From assembly GCA_900073065.1 (NCBI GenBank), contig FJOG01000016.1, positions 310,001-374,000 on the forward strand: a stretch of 64,000 nt of DNA, written 5' to 3'. The first letter of the stretch is position 1; every line of letters starts with the position of its first letter. The notes under the pieces were generated by a model that saw only the letters and a list, made by a program, of their open reading frames with translations, did not search any database and had not been told where the DNA came from. This document shows, one piece after another, positions 9,685-21,140 of this stretch. This DNA comes from Phialocephala subalpina. Lineage: Eukaryota > Ascomycota > Leotiomycetes > Helotiales > Mollisiaceae. A program made the translations under genes and the position numbers.

Positions 9685-12600
9685 TCAGTACCCACGACGT
9701 CGTGCTCTTCCGCTGCCCAAGTCAATATTTTTCATCTCTTCTAGCAAAGCCCATGGGTCTCCGCCGGGCGGAGGCGGCGCTCCGTTGGGGATCTTGGCGG
9801 GAATGGGAGGAGGGCCTGTAGTACCTCGATATCCAGGACTGTTTCCATACGCCGGTGCGTAGTTCTCGCTTGAGGCGAAATCCATTGTGTTGGCTCTTGG
9901 TAGACTCTTTGGTGCGTAACTGTTATCCTGGTAAGGGGTAATTGGCGCTAGAGGACTGGAATGCTGTGCAGGTTGAGCAGACACCCTATTTGCCTTCTTT
10001 TGCAAGCGATTTCGGCCAGTGGCCGGTGTCATTGAATCTGCACCGCCACTCATGTAGACAGGTCCCATGGCGGACATAGACTGTGGTCTACCAGTTTGTT
10101 TCAACGGCCGACGACCCGTTGCAGACAATGGCTGAGGAGCAGTTGGGGGCTGGTAGTTCCGATCAGGCATTTGAGAAGCATATTTGGGACCCTTTTTCTC
10201 GAGAAGAGGCGCATAATTGGATTCAGGAATATGATCACTGGGATCAACCTCGCGGCCATCATGTGTGATGATCTTCGCGTCCGGATCCGCTGACTTCGGG
10301 TCATAAGCTGCACTTAGAGAAGGCGTAGATGTAGAGCCAGAGACCGCTGGATTCAACGCATTGTAAGAATCAGGTCCAAAAGGGACCCCAGAAAGGCGTC
10401 TCTGATCGTCTGACGGTCTTGGTGATGGGCTAACAGACTTTCGAGGCACACGGACGTCGGGAGATAGAGCACGCGGTTTGATCACGGCTGTGGTAGCAGT
10501 CGAAAAGCGGCTTTGGCGATCATCATACTTGGCAGCTGCAGGTACAAATGGTTCCACAGCAGGTTCATTGTAGCCAAGTAGCTTTCGACCATTGTGTTCA
10601 TATTGAGACGGATTCTGATACTGAGGTCTGCCACGCGAAGGATTGCTAGCACTTGCACGTTTCTCGTCGTAAATTCTATCAGAGATTTCCTGTGCAATGA
10701 GAGGATCCATACCAGCAACAAGAGTAGCAGGCACTGGCGGAATCCCATAGTTTGAGTAGGCGGCTGAGGGATCCTCAGAGTTTCCCCGTGGGCGCTGTTC
10801 TTGACGTGGCATCGAATTGTAAGATGTCCGTGAAGAGATAGAGGCGTCTGTGTATGACCTGTCTCTCGACCGCTCTCTGTATGACGATAATTGAGAACTA
10901 GTAGCAGACGTGTATCCCACAGAACTACTGGAATACTGCTGAGATGGAGTTGGGACAGTTGAGATACTGTTTCGACCAGAAGCTGCCGAGCCCACTCTAT
11001 TGGTCAGATTCAAGGGTGCAGGAGAAGGCACTTGATCATATCTGCGTTCGTTATATGATGATGTGCGTGATCGAGGATGCCTGGGCTGCGAATAACTACC
11101 TCCAGGCGAAGGTGGAGCATCTTCTACTGTAGGTTGCATCGATCCGTAATTAGCGCTATAAGCAGAGTCGTAAGAGTGATGGCGTGGTGGAGATTCCTGA
11201 TAACCTCCATTGCCAGATCTTCGAAATTGGTCCTGTTCTCGTTCAGGGCTATAAGCCTGGTAGGAATTGCTTTGTGAATATGCTGGCACGGAGTGACGGT
11301 GGGGTTCGTGTGTAGGTGTCCCATATCCATTCTGTGATCGAGAATCTGGAGAAAAGCCATAGCTTCCACGGGAGGCCATCGCGGAGCCCGGACTAGCTTG
11401 GTTGCTTCCATTTCCGCTCCTGTGTGCTGGTGGAGGCGGTGGTGGGCCTCCGGGACTTGGTGGTGAGCCGTATTCGTCCGGTTGCGCCATTTCATATCTA
11501 GAACCATAGCGAGGTTCAGTGTCAAAGCTATTCTCTCTAAGTCTGTAACCATTTGTATCCCTGCTAGGCGTAAAATCAGATCGTGCCATAGGATCGTATA
11601 TCTCATATCTATCGTGTTGTATGGACTGAGGAGCTGGTGTGGCAGCCAAAACACCTGGTGGTGGTCCATGCCCATTCATAGGTGATCGACTCTCATATCC
11701 TTGCGAACGTGAGAATTGCGATGGAGGAGTACTGTATTCTACGCTTTGGAGCGGGGATTGATTTGGAATGTATGAAGGGCTTTGGTAGCCTCGCGAAGGG
11801 GTATGGACATGCTCAGGAATAGCTGAAGGCGGGTTCTGGTACCCTCGCGGAGGGGTTGAAATGTGTTCTGGAGCAGATGATGGCGATTGGTAGCCGCGAG
11901 GAGGGGTGGGCAGCTCTGGAGCTGATGATGGAGTGTAATAACCTCGTGGTGGAGTCTGGGTCTGGATGTGGTCTGGAATAGCTGATGGCTCTCGATATCC
12001 TCGCGGAGGTGTGGATCCATGGTCTGGAGCCGTAGTTGGAGGAGCAGGATAGCCTCGAGGGGGTGTATGGACGTGGTCGGGAATAACCGTAGGAGAGGGA
12101 GCTTGGCCACCCGAGACAGGATCTGACGGCAGTGGTCTTCTCTTGACAGGAGCTTTTGGCTGCCGCGGTCCCCTGAGAGATTCTCTCCCGCCATCGTCTA
12201 CACCGTTCGTGCCCGCCTGCTTCGCTTTCTCGGGCCTTTCCTGCTGTGGCCTTGTGTCGTAGTATGTGATCTCGAGCCTGATCTCGCCAGCGTATTTCCC
12301 TTTACAGCTCAGATTATGCCAAATATCATTCTGCCCACCACCTGGCACAACTACCTCCTTCAAATCTACCCATGTTTCTCCAATCAAATCAGTTTTCTTG
12401 TCGTCGTTGAATACGGAAACCTTCAACTGGTAGTAGTCTGGGGAGTCGTGAACGGTGTATCGAAGCTCTTGGTCCCTACATACTACGTTAGTCCTTCATC
12501 AATTTGCGGAAATTGGAGCTTACCATCGAGGTGTTTGACCTCCTCGACGGTCCGTCTCGGTCTTCTTTGCTTCTTTGCCCAGCCTCGCAGCGCAACTACA

Positions 12601-12802
12601 ACGAATTAGTATGGGTACTTCTATTGAGAGGGGAGACGTGCTAAGGGTCCTGCTTCCCTATCGTTTTCCTATTAGGTAGATTCTTTGCGCGATCAACAAT
12701 GACAACTAGAGTTCCTATCTCTGGTCCATCAACCGTCATATCAGAGAAGATACCCGCAGTATGCACGCCATTGAGGCCGTGGATCTTCAACTTCGAGGCC
12801 AT
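9685..12802 (-). CDS. C2-domain cytokinesis protein, Fic1/Inn1-like
   Basis: Three exons (12802..12642, 12595..12524, 12475..9685) give about 1007 residues. Residues 30-150 form a C2 domain (GTLVVIVDRAKNLPNRK, GKQDPYC, RW-DQELRYTVHD, DLIGETWVDL), followed by a very long Pro/Ser/Tyr-rich disordered tail. Fungal proteins with this plan (Fic1 in fission yeast, Inn1 in budding yeast) act at the division site, where the C2 domain and PxxP motifs recruit Hof1/Cdc15-type F-BAR proteins for septum ingression; I infer the same role at septa. The tail starts with about seven imperfect copies of a ~20-residue unit ending in TPPRGY. Intron 1 appears to use a GC donor (12641-12640), since only that join restores the conserved DPYC motif in frame. 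The C-terminus ends in a short acidic/Arg motif. Confidence 0.8.
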
Positions 12803-14717
12803 GGTGCTCGCAGCCTCAATCTCGAACTGTTCCTGTCCCCTCTTTCAGACAGCAGACTCGTGCGTGAAAAGATTGTCGTAGCCTTGGGGTTGAGTCGTGT
12901 TGACGAGGCAGGGCGAGTGACGTTGTTGTTTACCAGGATTCGAAGCTCCCGATGAGCATTGTCGAGACGAAATAAGAAGTTGAAAAGGCCTGGCAGATCG
13001 TGGGATACATGAGGCAGCACAGCGAGTGTTGAGATGCAAAAGAAAAAGAAGTACAAGTGGGTGTGTTGCGTGCGTGAGGCTGCTTGCGGGATCTCTCTCC
13101 TCTGGACCAGTGTAAAATCGAGTGGCGAAGCGAGGAGGCTGGGGACGAGTCGTCGCGTCCCGTGGAAACAAACTTTGATCGGATTTTTCAAGCTTTGCAC
13201 TTATTTCATAGTTCATGCATAAATCTACGCATATTCATCACAAGTCCTCTTAAGCGGTCGCCGTTGCATATAATTCTTGATGTTGTTGATACAATGTTTT
13301 TGGTGTTGTTTACTCCTGGCTGGTGCTCTTTCCGGTTCGAGGTTGGTCGTCATGAACAGGGGGTACGGTCGCGCTAACAGGATCCCTGAGTTGATCTCAA
13401 TGAACTCCGCATTACGCTTCGTACCCACGCACTTTAAAAGCTCCAGCAAAGTCTTATCTTTCCGAAAATAACTGCCCTCCTAGTCCTGTTGTTCTACTTG
13501 TTCGAGATCTGCTTCTGTTAAATCAATCGAGATCATAAGGTAGTGCTTTGATATCTCATCAAGCATGCAGACCAGCAAGGCTCCTGCGTGTAGTGAAGAG
13601 TTTCATCTAGACTTACCCATCAGCAGCCCTAGCAATCTGGTCTATCTAGTTTATGCGTTCGATGCTCAGTCTCTTGAGGCGTACGATGTGAGCTGCTCAG
13701 CACAAAAACGGTATTCAATCCGATATTGCCTGCTACAAGTTGTTCAGGGTGTTGTTGAATGAAAATAGCTCCCCCCATGATCAGAAGTCTGTCTAGGTGT
13801 CTGACCCACACCCACATCTTTTGGCAGCGGAAATACCCAAGTTATTTGGCTCTTTTAGCTACGAGATTTTCGGAAGTCCTTGATAATCGTTGCTTGAGAC
13901 TCTTGCGTACCCGGTTAGACTTTTAGATATAGCGAGTACAAAAACCGAGCAGACTAAAGAGCATAGTGGGCGATATATTTGGAGTCCAGTACCTGTTTCT
14001 ACTACTATTCTATGGGAGTTTCCGCTATGCATTTTGTGATGGCAAGCAGCATGAATTTCTGCCGAGATTCTTTCTTTCGCCTCCTTATGCAGTAGCGAAT
14101 TCAGATATCTTCCACCCATCGTGCAGAATATCAACGACGGCCGCCATGCAGCAGCAGATTCAGACGACTTCCAAGCAAGCACTGTCGGGACCTCGGAGCG
14201 CTCAGCACCCGCGAGCCGATGGTACGTCGAAACCCTCTTCGACATAGTTCGGATGGTACAGAGGAGATGGCTAGGTGGTATGGAATGCAGGTTATCGGTA
14301 ATCTTACCTTCGAGGTGTTCACTTTGATGAGAAAGGGTAACGAAGAATGCTCAACGATCAATATGTATGCTGCCTCGTGAGCTAGCTTGGTCGTGCCCAC
14401 AATTCAGTTTAATCTTAATTTTTTTCTCATCTTTCAAAAGTGGTCCTTCACATGGTGGGGACGGCAACATTCAAGCTCATGAAGAAGCCAAAGTTCGCCC
14501 TGCCGCAGACGTCCACATTCTGGCAGGTCTAATTATCCGCGCTGTGGGCCTTATCCCTTACTCTCCCTTTCTTCCCCTCGACCTGATAAGCCATCCGAAC
14601 AGCTTCGCGTCTGCCTTCCTCCCTCTTAACTCTGGCACCCTTCGCATCACAGCTTGCCTCATGAGCGAAAAATATCTGCCTCATAACCATAAGAAAATTG
14701 CCCACACAACCAAAGAT

Positions 14718-14900
14718 TCACACAAGTGAACGGTACCAAACCCCATTCTCAGTGCACTTAGTCAATAGATTCCAAGGTGTTCCATCACACGAAGCCTGGT
14801 GACACTCCACATCGAATTGGACCCACGAAACCCGACCACAACCCTTCTGACAATCATACAATTTCAAAGCATACAGCTTCTCGTCTCCTTTCGCTATCAT
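14718..14900 (-). CDS. Possible small cysteine-containing protein or terminal exon
   Basis: From ATG 14900 the minus strand encodes 60 residues with four cysteines spread through DCQKGCGRVSW, VECHQASCDG and LLTKCTENG (five Cys in all). The sequence is not low-complexity and looks more protein-like than its surroundings. No signal peptide precedes it within the same exon, so it would need an upstream exon to be a secreted protein. No homologue is recognised. The rest of 12803-15342 holds the Fic1 promoter side and no other gene I can support. Confidence 0.2.
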   Translation of the reverse strand: MIAKGDEKLYALKLYDCQKGCGRVSWVQFDVECHQASCDGTPWNLLTKCTENGVWYRSLV

Positions 14901-15342
14901 TTTGGCGATGTAGGCAGAGTTTCCCACTTTTTGTAGTTGTTAATATTGAGGCTTATCTTTGGGAGGTTGTACTTCCTCCAATGAAGTCTTTTCTTGTTCC
15001 GATGCGCTATTTCTCGACCGAAGAGTCGAAGCTTGCGATCTTCGACTTTCATTGAGAGAACGGGCTTCTTAGTAGTGGATCCAAGGTTTCAATGTTCCTC
15101 CAATGTCGGGGCAATCTTGTGGTGTTATGTTCTGAGTCGCTGAACGCGCATCTGGGTAAAGTCGCTCCTTGCTTGCTGGAAGAAGATACAGACGAGAATG
15201 GCTCCTTCCCTGACTACGTGATGAGTCAAAACAAAGACGTCCCAACATTCACTCGTTGATTCCATCACATCAACAACGTTACATCAACATCAACATATAT
15301 CAACATCAACAGCCAAGCAGTGCGACGTAGTCATTATCCACC

Positions 15343-16469
15343 ATGCACCAGATGCGAGTGCTAGACTTGTACTTCTACACGGATGACTCACCAGAGGCTG
15401 GTCAAGCAAGCCACTCTTGCCCAGGGGCCTCGCTTCAAGCATTTAAAGAGCTTCCATCTGTGGGATCTTCGGAATATACCAATGCCCTCCTCAAGGACGC
15501 TTTCGTAAAGTCCCTAGGTGCCCAGGAAATTGACGGCACCGGGGGTTCGAAATTCAAGTTGCCCAACGAATACCCGCCGATCTGGAAGATGCTTAGAGAC
15601 AGCAATGATGGTGAGCTCCAAATGCATTACGGAATGCTGTGGGCCTCCAGCCTTCGGTCGGACATTGTCGACGGCCACCTCTTTTTCCGCGAGAAGAATC
15701 CCAGACACGACCATGTGGCATGCACAATTCGAGACCAGATACTGCACGAACTTCGTCGGCTGCGGGACGCAGAAAGGGAGAAAAGCTCGGACACTGTCGC
15801 CTTTATCACGTATATGCTTGACGGCGGGGCTACAGAATTGCCCCTAATGTTGGAAATGGAGTGGTTGTGCCCTAGTCAACAGTTCGCGTCTCCCAGCGAA
15901 GATTGGCATCTATCCTGGCGATCCAGCCATCGTCATCGACGTCGCTGTAGGCGAAAGCGGACAAGGGGAGCTTGACAAGGTAAGCTCACCTTCTTGGAGC
16001 AATATTCCCTTTCCTCTTTATCTCGAGAGTCCTGAATGTCCGGAGACTCCTGTAACATTCTCCTCCCCTCTTTGAAGTTCATGAAATAGGAATGCTAACC
16101 TCGAGGTCTTGGGTACAGAAAATCAACGCCTATTTCGCCAAGAACGAGCGAAACATAAACATACTCATTGTCGTCGAAGTCAACGAATACGTTGGCTTCG
16201 TATACAAGCCTTCTCTCATCACTATCGCGATCCCATACTCGGTACGCGATCATGTTCGTATACAGGATCGAGTCGACCTAAAACGTCTCACTGAAAAAAC
16301 TCTGGAGATTCATTTGGGGCAGTTCATCGCCAATTTCCAAGGTACGAAGGAGGGTTTCCGCCGCTGGCCGAATATGAAACGAGACCTCATCGTCAAGCTT
16401 CCTTACAAGATGGTTCTAGACGCTTGCAGATATTCTCTCAGCTCGTGTGCTCGAGCCCCCCGAGCCTGA
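15343..16469 (+). CDS. Uncharacterised protein with PD-(D/E)XK-like core
   Basis: Three exons (15343..15809, 15883..15979, 16119..16469) give 304 residues. The first intron (GTATAT...CAACAG) was chosen because it joins VAFIT to SRLPAKIGIYPGD in frame. The middle reads GDPAIVIDVAVGESGQGELD, then KKINAYF, then ILIVVEVNEY. This spacing (strand with D, then an E/D-x-K helix start, then a hydrophobic strand) resembles the Uma2-type restriction-endonuclease fold, where the core reads PD-V-E-V, K, Y and a final strand. That similarity is my inference, and the catalytic set is not fully clear. The N-terminal half (HYGMLWASSLRSDIVDGHLFF) is unrecognised. An ATCAAC-rich leader precedes the start at about 15262-15315. 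It could instead be a non-enzymatic fungal orphan. Confidence 0.6.
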
Positions 16470-16832
16470 GTCTTGGTTGTCCTAGGCCTTCTGGGTCTTT
16501 GAGCCAAGTTCGGTTCCTGGTTATTTGGTATACAATGGACGTCTTGTTTGGTTCTTGGCGGATACGTCGATAAGGAGGAGCAAGGAAGAGAATGGAGTAA
16601 CAATTGTACGCTTAATACAAAGGAAGGAGAGACTGGAAAGGGCAAAAGTTTCCACACCAATTTCTATATTGTACGTGACGGAAGTTCAGCGTCCTGTTCT
16701 TCCTCTCGCGGCCAATTTCTCGGCTGCATATGCCCCCAACCTCTACCCAAAAGTCCCCAAACACAAGGTGATATTTCCATAACTGTACATTCAAATCTCA
16801 GTCAGTTCTCGACTTGTTGACAGAATTCATAA

Positions 16833-17435
16833 CTATGTCCCAGAAATGCAGAAACATTCAAGCTTTTGAACACAGGAGGGAAGGGAAATGAAAGTTTCGG
16901 AGACCCGCTTACTTAATCTTCTACATGGCTCCTTAGCACATACTCGCCAATACACAGCCTTACTGCCTCCAAACCAAGACTGTGCTTGTATCTCCTCATA
17001 GCTGCCGGCTGCTGACATCTTGTGTTCTTTGTTGATGTGTTTCCGTACATCGGTCAGATCTCGACGAATAAAGGAACATTGCTTGCACTGGAAGGCTACC
17101 ACCACACGGAGAACCTCTATTGGAGCCGAATCGTTTGGCCGGGTGGGCATATCGGAAAAGTTGAGCGGTGGGAGTATAGCTACCAGGGATCGGACATCTC
17201 TCCGAAGCTCTACCGGTAGTTGGTGGTGTTTCCGAAGATGATCAAGGAGGCTCTTTGGTAGTATGGCTGCTTGACACTCTCGACATACTGGCAAGTCTGA
17301 AGGTTCGTCGAGCAGGACGAGGTATGGCGTCAGCGAATCCGGCAGCTTAGAAATCGGGATCGGTGTAGAGTGCGCTGCGTTGGCAATCGATTCATCGTTC
17401 TTTTGGAACAGGACCACGTTGGGACAAGTCGACAT
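16833..17435 (-). CDS. OrsD-like (DUF3505) C2H2 zinc-finger protein
   Basis: The protein starts MSTCPNVVLFQK and carries two C2H2-like fingers: CRECQAAILPKSLLDHLRKHH (about residues 51-71) and CKQCSFIRRDLTDVRKH with a downstream H (about 115-137). A W-F-G-G-x-K-x-Y-W segment ends the conserved part. This order matches the fungal family named for OrsD of the Aspergillus orsellinic acid cluster; members also occur widely outside clusters, and their biochemical role is unknown. A good donor, GTATGT (16943..16938), lies right after YWR, so the final residues read through it may be intronic and the true 3' exon may be elsewhere. No polyketide synthase is present nearby. At about 200 residues it is shorter than typical family members and may be truncated. 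Confidence 0.6.
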   Translation of the reverse strand: MSTCPNVVLFQKNDESIANAAHSTPIPISKLPDSLTPYLVLLDEPSDLPVCRECQAAILPKSLLDHLRKHHQLPVELRRDVRSLVAILPPLNFSDMPTRPNDSAPIEVLRVVVAFQCKQCSFIRRDLTDVRKHINKEHKMSAAGSYEEIQAQSWFGGSKAVYWRVCAKEPCRRLSKRVSETFISLPSCVQKLECFCISGT

Positions 17436-17865
17436 TGAATTCGAGGTCCGATCGTGGTTTGAATCCAGCAGACGGAGGAAATTTGGAATTGTTTGTAGGA
17501 GGGTGGGGAGAGGTTGATGTGGTTCTTGCTGTGCCTCGCCGCCTTCGGCTACGGACCAATCTCATCAGTGGACCAGAACCATAAAGAAGGGGGAACATTC
17601 ATACCGGTGCAATCAAAATTGACATCAACATCCAATTTAGCTGACAAATTCTCTGATGTTTCGAGATATCGGCTCATGGAAACGTCTTCTTTACCATGCC
17701 GACACCGAGCTCTTGAATTTGGGCCTATCCATATGTCAGCAATACACGTGACGACTAATTGAATGCACAGAAAACCCAAGTATATAAACAGAAGGTTTGC
17801 TCCTTGATCTCCTGTAAATTGAACTGGCAAGCAGACAACCCCAGTATTTTAAAATCTCAGAAAAT

Positions 17866-19134
17866 ATGGTTAAGGTCGCAATAGCTGGTGGCTCAGGGCG
17901 TAAGTACCGGCTCCCTCTCCTGTCCCATTTTGCACGACTGAGCATTTGAAGCTGACTGCAAAACCCGTAGACATCGCCAGTGAGATTGTCGACGTCCTAG
18001 TGGCAACGCAGAGGCATGAGATCTTGATCCTCTCCCGCAAGGTACGTGATTTGATAGCCCTTCGTTTCTCAACCACCTCAATGGCTGACCCAAGACTAGG
18101 ACCCTTCTGCTGCTGAAGCCGTTTCCGGTGTTAGTTGGGCCAAAGCAGATTATGGAGACAAGGAACAACTTACTGGTGTGCTTTCTGGAGTGCACACTGT
18201 TCTCTCATTTGTCGGCGGCACCCAAGACCCTGGCAGTGTGATACAAAAGAACTTGATCGACGCATCAATCGCTGCTGGCGTCAAGCGCTTTGCTCCAAGC
18301 GAGTGGTCGAGGTGGGTTCCCTCCGAGTCATTTCATAGCTCTCGTATAAAGAAACTCAAACTAATCGGGGGCTTGTGACTGGAAGCTCGAGTATCGAGGA
18401 ACTCCCATGGTACGCAGAGAAAGCCGTTGTTAGGACATATCTGGAAGAGATTAACAAAGAAAAGAAGGTTTGTCTTTGAATCTGTTTGTACAATATTCTT
18501 CAGGCCCCTAATCGCCAGTTCTAGATGATCGAGTACACTCTGTTCCAACCAGGTCTTATCGTGGACTATTTAGCACCTCCAGGCACCACCAAACACCTCC
18601 AGACCCTGGAAATTTTGATCGACTTTCCTAACCGCCGAGCCATCGATATTGATGGAAAAGACGGCTTTTTCACTTTGACGACCATGAATGACGTTGCCAA
18701 CGTTGTAGCCCTAGCTATCGAGTACGAAGGCGAGTGGCCTGTCATTGGAGGCATCAATGGGATCAATACTTCGACTTCAAAGGTCTTAGAGATTGGTGCC
18801 AAAATTCAAGGTACCTCGTTATTCTTTTTCCTTGCCGAGAAGAATAAATAGCTGATCAACATCAACAGGCGGGAAGCCATTCGACATCACTTTAGTGAAG
18901 GAGGAAGACGTGCGGGCTGACGTCTTCCAGACACCTTGGTGTCCGATGTTCAAATCTCCTGACTTTTCTGAGGAGCAGCTCAAACACTTCTCCAAGGTAA
19001 TTCTTCGTGGTTGTCTTCTGAGCTTTCTGTGCGGATCTTGGGTTGTGTCTGATGCTTGGAATCGTCTGTTGCCGGATTACAAATTCACAAATCCCGAGGA
19101 ATTTCTTTTGAAGGCCTGGGAAGGAAAGGCTTAG
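17866..19134 (+). CDS. NmrA/isoflavone-reductase-like NAD(P)-binding protein
   Basis: Six exons (17866..17899, 17971..18041, 18100..18311, 18386..18467, 18525..18810, 18869..19134) splice in consistent phase to 316 residues, the usual size for the family. The N-terminus MVKVAIAGGSGHIASEIV is the glycine-rich dinucleotide loop. GVKRFAPSEW and LPWYAEKAVVRTYLEE are conserved NmrA/PCBER landmarks, followed by YTLFQPGLIVDYL and a WNxLLPDYKF-type C-terminus. Such proteins are either reductases of aromatic or polyketide-like substrates or redox-sensing regulators; the substrate cannot be told here. The exon 3/4 join gives an unusual Ser where Arg or Gly is common, so it may be off by a few bases. 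It is the only clearly intact gene among several decayed neighbours. Confidence 0.8.
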
Positions 19135-19695
19135 GACAAAATAGCATGCAACACTTTCAATCTCCTAACCTAACGTGATCTTCTTTTGGCTAGGCTGGGA
19201 AAGTCACATCGACCAATGAAAGCGTGGCCGAGAGGAAAGTTGGGCCCAGAAAGTTCAGGCGGGGTTGGGAGATTAAAAGCGCTGATAGCTGCCGGCTCTC
19301 GCCTAGAGGTGGGAGGAGGTGGCTTTAAAAATGCAAACAGCATGAGATGAACTTTCAGCTAAAGGCTCAAAATATCGAATGTTGCAAATGGTATCAACAT
19401 CCGTTGAATTGAAGCCTGAGCGTAGCGCTCGCTCGCTTGTCCGCGATCTCGCTTGTGGAAAGGGGGCTATGACACGAGGCCTTGAAATGCTAAATGTTAA
19501 ATGTTAGTTTGAGGAAGCAGTGATAACTGTGGGATAATTACGCCAACGATTACCGATGAAATCGAATGGCAGGACTCGTACAAGGCAATATTGACTACAT
19601 GTCTTCTACATGAACGCTTCCCACATCTGAGCACAGGCTACCAACATCTTGACTTGAGTTTCACTCTAGGCATGAGCAAGAAGAAAGACGATCAG

Positions 19696-20358
19696 CTACA
19701 AAATGCTGGAGAAACTCTCCTCTCTCCTCATCTCCAGCACCGCCAAAGGCCACTCAACAGCCCATTTCCACTCCTCACTCACTATTCCCACCACTCCTCT
19801 AACCTCAAACTCTGCTGCCCCAACCAGCCACCAAGACTAGTCCACGAGTTCCAAGCTTTTCAGCACAGCATACAACCTCGCTAGGATCACCAACGCCAGC
19901 TGGTCCTTCTCTTCGAGCAAAGCCAAAAATTCTATCGGAACCTCGCTAGGAAGAATTGAGTGCCTCTTGAAAACCAAATGCATCCGCTCTCCCATCCTAA
20001 TCGACTTCTTGATCTTGACCAAACACTCAATCGCGCCAGAAAAGATTTCTCGCCTCTCTTCAGACAATAGTGGATCCAGATACCAAGTATCAAGAAATGC
20101 ATCATAGTGGAATTTCAACCTCGGGCTATCATCTCTCGACCGCGGAGAAGGAGGTAACAGGTGCTTATGAGCGATACACTGTATATAACCCCCAACCTCG
20201 CTTTCCGCCAAATCATCCTTCTTTAAGCTCCACAAATCCCTCCCCCCGATCTGCAGAAGGAAATACTCAATGGCAACACATACTCCTCGCTTCCTGCTAT
20301 CAAGCACTTTGATCTCAATTTTGCACACACTCCAACGAAAAGAGCCCTGGTTTTGCAA
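19696..20358 (-). pseudogene. C-terminal relic of a Zn2Cys6-type fungal regulator
   Basis: The frame from 20358 reads through YFLLQIGGRDLWSL, LLSEERREIFSGAIECLV and VPIEFLALLEEKDQLALVILA, then stops at TAG (19839..19837). It continues in the same frame as SWWLVG, then SEEWKWAVEWPLAVLEM, to a second stop at 19696. The pattern ALVxLAxxYAVL, then WWL, then W-x-x-WP is the standard C-terminal end of many fungal C6 regulators of secondary and nitrogen metabolism. The stop falls just before the conserved WWL. No Zn2Cys6 DNA-binding domain is visible upstream, so the copy is also 5'-truncated. A short intron could in principle remove the TAG, but no suitable donor and acceptor pair was seen. Confidence 0.6.
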
Positions 20359-20519
20359 TTTTTTTTAAGGAGTCGAGCTCTTTGCGAGTTACTGCTCGCG
20401 AGTATTTCAAGAATTGAGTAGCCTAAAATAAGGTCACGTGACTAGGGAATAGGTGCTTCCAACCGGCCCAATCGGGGAGGACTCGAAGATTCGAGAGCGA
20501 TCGTTCTACCACTTGAAGT

Positions 20520-21140
20520 ATCAAGAATAAAGACTAGCCAAACTCACTCCTCAAATCACCACATCAGCGCTTGCTATACCATCTGAACAAGTCAATCAAA
20601 TACTGTTATATAACTATCTACGCTCATCTCACTTCTTCATTCGGCATTCAAATCTGTGCATCAACGTGACATCCAAGACTCAAACGAATATTCAACTTCA
20701 AATTCATCACCGTCGGTTCATACTTGAAAAAATTTTCGATCCCCAAGCCAATCGAACGATCCAATAACACCGATACCTCCAAATCTACCCATCAAGCCTC
20801 GGAAAGAGTCCAAGCAAAACGTGAGTTGCCATACCACGTCTTGCGATTAGAATAAACACGACGCTGCTACTAACTGTGTACACGCGATCCCTCAAATGAG
20901 AACAACCAATATCACACTTCGCGCTCGATCCTCAAGAAAACCAAACTACTTCGAGCCTTGAGAACCCAAACCAACTTCGGTCCCATCGATACGATCGTAC
21001 TCAATACAAAGAATCAAAGATGAAGTATCTTCACCATGATGTATGGAGGCGTAATACCCCTTTAACAGAACGCATCAAACCTTCCTTATATTGACCTAAT
21101 ACGTCATAGACAAAAAAGCTGCATTTCGTGCTGGTAAGAT
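20520..21140 (+). other. Spliced-looking AC-rich leader with only a short reading frame
   Basis: The plus strand from about 20520 is pyrimidine- and CAAC-rich, like fungal 5' leaders. It has donor-like sites (CAAAACGTGAGT near 20817 and CATGATGTATGG near 21037) and an acceptor-like TCATAG near 21110. The only start of note, ATG at about 21020, opens a few codons (MKYLHHD) and then meets a donor-like site. No conserved protein can be built. It could be a long non-coding or short-ORF transcript, or the leader of a lost gene. The rest of 20359-22150 shows purine-rich simple sequence (21220-21520) and no supportable gene. Confidence 0.2.

Noticed and set aside
11124..11675. Long antisense-frame reading frame inside the Fic1/Inn1-like gene
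   Set aside because: It is a same-strand alternate frame of a Pro/Ser/Tyr-rich repeat region; it has no domain and its composition follows the host frame.
15262..15315. ATCAAC repeats considered as a CRISPR-like or satellite array
   Set aside because: Short degenerate hexamers immediately before a start codon are a common fungal leader composition; there are no spacers.
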